From: Taibaiella helva
GTDB taxonomy: Bacteria; Bacteroidota; Bacteroidia; Chitinophagales; Chitinophagaceae
DNA: 64,000 bases
NCBI RefSeq assembly: GCF_003545695.1
Contig: NZ_QUZZ01000001.1
Coordinates: 496,001-560,000, forward strand
Direction of reading: 5' to 3'
Of the stretch, positions 58,498-64,000 are shown piece after piece (within the stretch, counting starts at the first letter, position 1; each line of letters starts with the position of its first letter). The notes under the pieces were generated by a model. The model searched no databases. It saw only the letters and a list, made by a program, of their open reading frames with translations, and was not told the DNA's origin. The position numbers and the translations under genes were made by a program.

Positions 58498-61239
58498 ATG
58501 CCTGTAACCATACCCATCCGCCGTATTCTTTCCTGCCTGCTGTTGCTGTTGTTCTTTACCGGAAGGGCAGTAATGAGCGAGGCCCAGCCTCCCTGCCAAA
58601 CAATCATAGCCACCGTAAACAGCACATCCCCGGCTGCATCCCCGGTGGATTCTATTGTCAAGATATGTAAAGGAACGACGGTAACATTTACCGGGTCGGC
58701 GACTTTCAGCACTTCGGCTGCCGGCGCTACCTACGAGTGGCGCTTCAACGACGGCCCCGTTTTGCCGGGAACCACAGTAAGCCGCAATTTCCCCAATGAA
58801 GGTGTATATGTGGTCGATTTCGTTGCCACCGACGGCAGCGGCTGCGTGAACAAGAATTGTGATAGCCGTAAAATCATCCAGGTATCGACCACGCCGCATT
58901 TCAACCAGATCCAGAAGCCGGATACCATGTGTATGCATAAAGTGGCGGTTATCGCTGGTGTGGTAACACCGGTTGAAGGCAAATACGATTGCGCCCCGCC
59001 GGTATCGGGAACGACCTTCCTGCCCGACGGCCAGGGCACTCCCTATACCACCAGCGTGAACGTAAGCTGCTTTACACCCTGCGATACCGTGGCTGTTCCC
59101 GGCGACATTGAGAGCATTTGCCTCAATATGGAGCACTCTTACATGGGTGATCTCGATATTGACATCACCTGTCCCAACGGGCAAACCTTATCCCTGCTGA
59201 ATTCGGCTGGCGCCGGCACCATCCTGGGACAGCCGGTAGCCACTGACCTGCCTGTCGACGGCAGCAGCGCCACCTTGCTGGATCCTGGTATCGGCTTTAC
59301 CTATTGCTTTTCGCCGGCATCGACCAGCGGCTTCATTTACGACCCGGCCAATGCGACCAATGTATCACCCTATACCGATATCCTGGGCAATGTAAGCACA
59401 GATCCCAACATCAACCAGGCCAATCCTGGTACTTACCAGGCCGACGGCAACTGGAACAATCTTATCGGTTGCCCGCTGAACGGCGCCTGGACGATTATAG
59501 TGAACGACAATCTCCCCGCCGACAACGGCTATATCTTTAACTGGGGCATTACCTTCAGTAAAGGGACCGGCGCTTATAATTTCATACCCGGCTATCCGCA
59601 GCAGCAATGGGATGCCAATGCCGATATTATCGGTACCAGCAACGGAGGGAAAAACATCACGATCCGGCCGGAATCGGGTGAAGGGCTGCACTGTTACACC
59701 TTCAGGGTGGTCGACAGCTTCAATTGTCCCTATGACACCACCGTGTGTGTTTATGTGATCGATCCCGGTAATCCCGGCAAGGATACAACCGTGAAAATCT
59801 GTCTGGGACATGACCCTGTAGACGCCTTTAGCTACCTGGGCAGCAATGTAACTCCCGGCGGTGCCTGGTCCGGAACAGGCGTAAACGCTGCCGGTGTATT
59901 CAATCCTGCTGTTGCCGGCATCGGCACACATCAGGTGGTTTACCGCCTGCACAAATGGAATTGCGATACGACAGCGACTATTACCTTTAATGTCGTTAAT
60001 GATGTGCAGGTCGGCTTCAATTTTACGTTACAGCCCGGCTGTACCGAAGATACGGTCCGGTTTACCAACCTGAGCGAACCGGGAAAATACTGGTGGCGCT
60101 TTGGCGACGGCAGCCTGCCTGAAGATACCACCATGCACCCCGTACACATTTATGAAGACCAGGATGTCTATCTTGTCCGGCTTACCGTAAAGACTAAAGA
60201 AGGTTGTCGTGATTCGCTGCTGAAATTTGTCGATGTAAAACATCCGCTGAAAGCATCCTTCGATATGAGCATCGATTCGGTATGCCAGTCCAGCGGAACA
60301 CCAGTGGTCTTTACTGACGGTTCGGTAGGAGCAGGGAACTGGAATTGGGATTTTAACGACGGTACAAGCTCAACCCTGCAGCATCCCACGCATACCTTTA
60401 CCCTGGCCGGAACCCATAGGGTAAGGCTCATTATCAATGATAAAATTCCCTGCTACGATACCGTCTACCGCAATGTCTATGTCGATTCTATACCCTTCCT
60501 GGATCTGGTAACGGACAAGCACAGCATCTGTACCGGCGACCGGGTCACCTTTACGCCTGCGTACCTGTACACAGCCAAAAGCCTGAGCTGGAATTTCGGT
60601 GATGGCGTGCACTGGCAGGAGAAAGGCGTTACCAGCCACAGCTTCGACCAGGCAGGGACTTATTACATTTCCTTAAGCGCAGATTACCCGGTATGCGAGG
60701 ATATGATGAAGACAGATTCTGTAGTGGTCAATATGCAGCCGCAGGTCTACCTTGGTCCCGACAGCGTATTGTGCCTCGACGGCCCGGCAGTGAAAGTAGG
60801 CGATGCGCACAACGCTGCCGATCCCTCCCTGCGCTGGCTGTGGAGCACCGGAGAAACGACGCCCTATATCGACATTGTTCATCCGGGTGAATACTCGGTG
60901 ACGGCCACCCGTGGCGACTGCGCTACCATGGAAAAGATCGTGGTGAACAAGGACTGCTACACCGATATCCCCAATGCCTTTACACCCAATAATGATGGTA
61001 GCAATGACTATTTCTATCCCCGCCAGCTGATGAGCAAAGGAGTGGTCTCTTTCTCGATGATCGTCTTTAACCGTTGGGGACAGAAGGTATTCGAGACCAG
61101 CAACATTAATGGAAGAGGCTGGGATGGCCGCTTCAACGACAAGGAGCAACCGATGGGCGTTTACATCTACCAGATCAGGGCTGTGCTGAAAAACGGCCGC
61201 GTGGAAGATTACAATGGAAATGTAACCCTTATACGATAA
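58498..61239 (+). CDS. PKD-repeat surface protein with P-domain-like head and T9SS type B sorting domain (module copy 2)
   Basis: The 913-aa protein has a signal peptide, a first PKD-like domain (ATYEWRFNDGPVLPG), then a domain resembling the P/Homo B domain of proprotein convertases (SICLNMEHSYMGDLDIDI to NGYIFNWGITF, about residues 200-350), an Ig-like stretch, three PKD units (KYWWRFGDGSLPEDT, NWDFNDGTSSTLQHPTHTF, SWNFGDGVHWQEKGVTSHSF) and a type B tail (IPNAFTPNNDGSNDYFYPRQ to GNVTLIR). From the PKD units to the end it is closely similar to the 55568-57919 protein, but the heads are unrelated. Role: surface-exposed adhesin or structural protein by inference. Confidence 0.85.
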   Translation: MPVTIPIRRILSCLLLLLFFTGRAVMSEAQPPCQTIIATVNSTSPAASPVDSIVKICKGTTVTFTGSATFSTSAAGATYEWRFNDGPVLPGTTVSRNFPNEGVYVVDFVATDGSGCVNKNCDSRKIIQVSTTPHFNQIQKPDTMCMHKVAVIAGVVTPVEGKYDCAPPVSGTTFLPDGQGTPYTTSVNVSCFTPCDTVAVPGDIESICLNMEHSYMGDLDIDITCPNGQTLSLLNSAGAGTILGQPVATDLPVDGSSATLLDPGIGFTYCFSPASTSGFIYDPANATNVSPYTDILGNVSTDPNINQANPGTYQADGNWNNLIGCPLNGAWTIIVNDNLPADNGYIFNWGITFSKGTGAYNFIPGYPQQQWDANADIIGTSNGGKNITIRPESGEGLHCYTFRVVDSFNCPYDTTVCVYVIDPGNPGKDTTVKICLGHDPVDAFSYLGSNVTPGGAWSGTGVNAAGVFNPAVAGIGTHQVVYRLHKWNCDTTATITFNVVNDVQVGFNFTLQPGCTEDTVRFTNLSEPGKYWWRFGDGSLPEDTTMHPVHIYEDQDVYLVRLTVKTKEGCRDSLLKFVDVKHPLKASFDMSIDSVCQSSGTPVVFTDGSVGAGNWNWDFNDGTSSTLQHPTHTFTLAGTHRVRLIINDKIPCYDTVYRNVYVDSIPFLDLVTDKHSICTGDRVTFTPAYLYTAKSLSWNFGDGVHWQEKGVTSHSFDQAGTYYISLSADYPVCEDMMKTDSVVVNMQPQVYLGPDSVLCLDGPAVKVGDAHNAADPSLRWLWSTGETTPYIDIVHPGEYSVTATRGDCATMEKIVVNKDCYTDIPNAFTPNNDGSNDYFYPRQLMSKGVVSFSMIVFNRWGQKVFETSNINGRGWDGRFNDKEQPMGVYIYQIRAVLKNGRVEDYNGNVTLIR

Positions 61240-61267
61240 AAACAATCAGCCAATAAAACAGGAAGGA

Positions 61268-61297
61268 CCCGCCGGAAGAACTGGCGGGCTTCTTTTA
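61268..61297 (+). terminator. Intrinsic terminator of module copy 2
   Basis: CCCGCC (61268-61273) pairs with GGCGGG (61283-61288) across a 9-nt loop and is followed by CTTCTTTTA. It lies between convergent genes. Confidence 0.75.
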
Positions 61298-61321
61298 TCC
61301 GGATGTATAAGAGAACGGCGT

Positions 61322-62455
61322 TCAGGAAAGGAGTAGCTGCACACAGTCGCGGGCTACCGCAGCGCCAAGGGCGACACCCATACCACCCATACGGAAAGCG
61401 CCATAGACATGGGGACTGAACTGCTGCACCACGGGGCGTTTGGCCTCCCCGAAGGCCATAATGCCAGCCCAGCGCTGCGCGACAGCTACCTTGCTGCCAG
61501 GCAGGATCAGCTCCCGTAGCTTTGTTTCCAGGTCGGCCTGTATGGCCGGGTGCAGGGCAATATCCGTTGTTGTTTCCCCCGCGATATCCAGGTTGCGCCC
61601 GCCCCCGAACAGTACCCGTCCATCGATCTCCCGGAAATAATAATAGCCTTCGTCAAAATGGAAGATGCCCTTGAACGGCAGGTTCCGCACAGGTTCGGTG
61701 AGCAGCACCTGCCCCCTTCCCGGCTGAAGGGCGGCCTGGGGCAGCAGGGTGCGGGTGAAAGCATTGGTACAGATAAACAGGTGGCCGGCGCGAAGCGGTA
61801 TCGCCGTATCTCTGGCGGTATCAGCTACGTAAACGGAGACGCCTGCACTTTCTTCTTCGAAACGCGCTACTGCTGCGCCTGTCTTGATCTCGATACCTTT
61901 TTCAAGCGCATAGTCGGTGAGCCGGCGCATCATCTGCCCGGTGTGCAGCTCGCCCTCTCCGGTATTCTCAATAAGCGCCGATACCATAGCCGGCGGAAAG
62001 CCGAAAGCAGCTATTTTTTCGTCTGCCCGGCGGAAAGGCAGGGAGCCGGTGACGTCGGCAATCAGCGTATTGATCCGGTCCAACTGCCCCAGAAGAGGTA
62101 GCTCGACGGGGCTGATCAGCTCATAGCTGCCGTTTTCCCGGTAGCCGATGGCCGCATCGCCCAGGCGTTGGCGCAGCAGGGACAGACCTTCTTTCCTGCG
62201 GCAGAACAAGGCCACCATTTCGGCCTCGCTGTGATGCTTCAGGTCATCGAGCAGTTCGGTAAAGCTGCCCATACAAGCGAAGCCGGCATTGCGGGTGCTG
62301 GCGCCGTAAGGGAAGAGGCTGCGCTCGAGCACCAGCACACGCTTTGCGGGAAAGCGCTCCTTATATTCGATAGCAGTATGTAACCCTACAATACCGGCGC
62401 CGATGACAATGGCGTCATAATTCAGGAAAGAAGCTTGTTCCCAGTAGCTGAACAT
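61322..62455 (-). CDS. FAD-dependent oxidoreductase of the DAO (amino acid oxidase) family
   Basis: The 377-aa flavoprotein has the N-terminal Rossmann motif IVIGAGIVGLHTA, the SLFPYGASTRNAGFA loop typical of DAO-type enzymes (glycine/sarcosine oxidase, D-amino acid dehydrogenase), and a C-terminal GAFRMGGMGVALGAAVA FAD segment. The oxidised substrate cannot be inferred. The MFS transporter ends 21 bp upstream on the same strand, so uptake and oxidation of one compound may be coupled. Confidence 0.84.
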   Translation of the reverse strand: MFSYWEQASFLNYDAIVIGAGIVGLHTAIEYKERFPAKRVLVLERSLFPYGASTRNAGFACMGSFTELLDDLKHHSEAEMVALFCRRKEGLSLLRQRLGDAAIGYRENGSYELISPVELPLLGQLDRINTLIADVTGSLPFRRADEKIAAFGFPPAMVSALIENTGEGELHTGQMMRRLTDYALEKGIEIKTGAAVARFEEESAGVSVYVADTARDTAIPLRAGHLFICTNAFTRTLLPQAALQPGRGQVLLTEPVRNLPFKGIFHFDEGYYYFREIDGRVLFGGGRNLDIAGETTTDIALHPAIQADLETKLRELILPGSKVAVAQRWAGIMAFGEAKRPVVQQFSPHVYGAFRMGGMGVALGAAVARDCVQLLLS

Positions 62456-62476
62456 ATAGTAAAGAAAAGATGGCGG

Positions 62477-63703
62477 TTATTCTTCAAGATAATCCAGGTC
62501 CTTGCCGAAGGTTTCCCTGAGGCGGCTAAGTGCAAACAGGGAAATAGCAGTAAGCCCGAACATGACGATGTAACCGGCTGTAATGATATTGCTGCGCTCG
62601 ACAAAAAAATCGAAAATGAAAGTAATGGGGATCAGCGAGCCTCTGACAAAATTGGGCACTGTGGTCGTAACGGTAGCCCGCAGGTTGGTGCCGAACTGCT
62701 CCGAGGCTATGGTTACAAAGGTGGCCCAGTAGCCCACACCCAATCCCATAATAAAGGCCAGGATGTGGAAGCTGCGCGCATCGATGCCCTTGCTGTTGAG
62801 GTACCATACTACAGTGCCCATCGACAACAGGAGGAAGATAAAGATCGCCAGGCGGCGCGAACGGGTCCACTGCGCCAGCAGGCCGGCAAAGATATCGCCT
62901 ATGGAAATGCCAATGTAGGAATACATGATGCCTGCACCCGCCGTAAGGGTTTCCGTAGCACCCAGGGCTTTGCCAAACTCCGGCGACTGTGCAATAAGGA
63001 TACCGACAACAAACCATAAAGGTACTCCGATGAGAATGCAATAGAGATATTTGAAAGCCCGCTGGCGGTTGGCAAACAGCATACGGAAGCTGCCCCGGCG
63101 TACCATGCTGCCTTCTACATGCCGGTACATACCCGATTCAAACGTACCTACCCGTAGCAGCAGCAGCACAAAGCCCAGGCCGCCGCCAACGAAATAAGCC
63201 GTGCGCCAGGAAAAATGATGCGCCACAAGGTTGGCAGCCACGGCGCCGAAAAGACCGATCACGGCTACCAGCATAGTACCGTAGCCCCGCTTCTCCTTGC
63301 TCATGGTCTCGGTTACCAGGGTAATGCCCGCGCCCAGCTCACCGGCCAGGCCTATGCCGGCAATAAAGCGGATGGCCGCATAGGTATTGACATCCTGCAC
63401 AAAACCATTGATCACATTGGCTACAGAGTAAAGCAATATGGAGCCGAACAGGACCTTGATACGGCCGAACTTATCGCCGATAATACCCCATAAGATACCG
63501 CCCAGCAGCAGCCCGGCCATCTGCACATTGATCACAAACTCGCCCAGGCGGCGGCTGTCTTCCGGCTTCACGCCGATATCGGAAAGGCTCTGCACCCTTA
63601 CGATAGTGAAGATGAGCAGGTCGTAGATGTCTACGAAATAACCCAGCGCGGCTACCAGCACCAGCAGGACCACATTCCTGCTGCGGGAACGCTCACTTTG
63701 CAT
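62477..63703 (-). CDS. MFS transporter
   Basis: The 408-aa protein has 12 predicted membrane helices and the MFS motif between helices 2 and 3 (GIIGDKFGRIKVLFGS). A second charged loop (MSKEKRGYG) and the mid-protein linker fit the metabolite:H+ symporter type related to sugar and proP-like carriers. The FAD oxidoreductase gene starts 21 bp downstream, so they probably share a transcript. Substrate unknown. Confidence 0.88.
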   Translation of the reverse strand: MQSERSRSRNVVLLVLVAALGYFVDIYDLLIFTIVRVQSLSDIGVKPEDSRRLGEFVINVQMAGLLLGGILWGIIGDKFGRIKVLFGSILLYSVANVINGFVQDVNTYAAIRFIAGIGLAGELGAGITLVTETMSKEKRGYGTMLVAVIGLFGAVAANLVAHHFSWRTAYFVGGGLGFVLLLLRVGTFESGMYRHVEGSMVRRGSFRMLFANRQRAFKYLYCILIGVPLWFVVGILIAQSPEFGKALGATETLTAGAGIMYSYIGISIGDIFAGLLAQWTRSRRLAIFIFLLLSMGTVVWYLNSKGIDARSFHILAFIMGLGVGYWATFVTIASEQFGTNLRATVTTTVPNFVRGSLIPITFIFDFFVERSNIITAGYIVMFGLTAISLFALSRLRETFGKDLDYLEE

Positions 63704-63731
63704 AAGCTTGTTGTTTTTGAGGCTGCATGAT

Positions 63732-63765
63732 ACAAAAAAAACCGTGTAGTTGTGCTACACGGTTT
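63732..63765 (-). terminator. Intrinsic terminator of the transketolase gene
   Basis: AAACCGTGTAG (63739-63749) pairs perfectly with CTACACGGTTT (63755-63765). On the minus strand the stem is followed by TTTTTTTTGT. It lies 18 bases past the transketolase stop. Confidence 0.9.
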
Positions 63766-63783
63766 CCTATAAAGAGGTCTGTC

Positions 63784-64000
63784 TTAATAATCGGTAGTGG
63801 CTCCGGTAAGCTCTACCAGCGCCTGCGCGAGCTGGGCATCGTTGGGCGCTATGCCATGCCATTCGTGTGTGCCTTCCATGAAGGAAACACCGCTGCCCAT
63901 AGCCGTGTGCAGCAGGATACATACCGGCTTGCCTTTGCCGGAAAGGGCTTTGGCTTCTTCCAGGCCTTCCAGCACACGTTCCATATTGTTGCCTTCGGCA
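63784..64000 (-). CDS. Transketolase N-terminal subunit, C-terminal part, 5' truncated by the window end
   Basis: About 72 residues of the C-terminal end are visible: AEGNNMERVLEGLEEAK, then GKPVCILLHTAMGSGVSFM and GTHEWHGIAPNDAQLAQAL. This matches the end of the thiamine-diphosphate-binding domain of split transketolases, in which the N- and C-terminal halves are separate genes. The C-terminal-half gene would be expected directly downstream, but a terminator and an MFS gene follow here, so it must lie elsewhere or the subunit order differs. Confidence 0.85.
   Translation of the reverse strand, partial: AEGNNMERVLEGLEEAKALSGKGKPVCILLHTAMGSGVSFMEGTHEWHGIAPNDAQLAQALVELTGATTDY

Noticed and set aside
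1-64000. CRISPR array, insertion sequence, prophage or integrative element
   Set aside because: No direct repeats with regular spacers, no transposase or integrase, and no change of composition that would mark foreign DNA.

Overview
The window looks like chromosomal core DNA of a Bacteroidota species, most likely of the Chitinophagia. The evidence is type IX secretion (T9SS) sorting domains of both type A and type B, a GldH lipoprotein, the alternative complex III (Act) operon, promoter boxes of the Bacteroidota form TAnnTTTG, few recognisable Shine-Dalgarno sites, and roughly 50-55% GC by eye. I see no insertion sequence, phage, CRISPR array or rRNA. There is one tRNA, Leu(UAG). No gene-free stretch exceeds about 260 bases.

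Layout. 1-285 is the tail of a T9SS type B protein and 362-1705 is tilS. 1959-13824 is a respiratory block, actABCDEF followed by coxB and coxA, which would carry electrons from menaquinol through alternative complex III to an aa3-type oxidase. Its upstream region holds six copies of a GAC-centred element spaced exactly 11 bp apart (1744-1804). 13938-19114 is housekeeping: a ChaN-like protein, lipB, an EGF-like lipoprotein, a YiaA/B protein, a Crp-type regulator, trigger factor and tRNA-Leu. 19198-21929 is a NarL-type two-component pair with a TPR sensor kinase. 22171-27353 holds two T9SS cargo proteins and a YceI-like protein.

27482-38879 holds a LysM protein, a lipoprotein, a TylF-type methyltransferase, a YicC nuclease, gldH, ruvB, tdk, a GHL10 glycosidase, a membrane J-domain protein with no normal start codon, an ECF sigma factor, pdxJ and an ahpC-ahpD peroxidase pair. 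39086-46192 holds a formyltransferase, an MBL-rhodanese protein, a GH16/propeller T9SS enzyme, an alpha/beta hydrolase and a LuxR-type regulator. 46210-54905 holds a C25 (gingipain-like) protease, a flippase-like membrane protein, ruvC, metG, an orphan HlyD-type adaptor, a SAM hydrolase-family protein and an ABM-domain protein.

55114-61239 is a tandemly duplicated two-gene module. In each copy a small secreted protein of about 130 aa precedes a large PKD-repeat protein with a type B sorting domain. The large proteins share their C-terminal stalk but have unrelated N-terminal heads. The window ends with an amino-acid-oxidase-like flavoprotein, an MFS transporter and the end of a transketolase N-terminal subunit gene.

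The observations I find most interesting are the 11-bp phased operator array before the respiratory operon, the duplicated small-secreted/PKD module with swapped heads, the J-domain gene whose only in-frame start is AUA, the six-heme ActA, and two related long perfect palindromes at 31777-31834 and 37497-37537.
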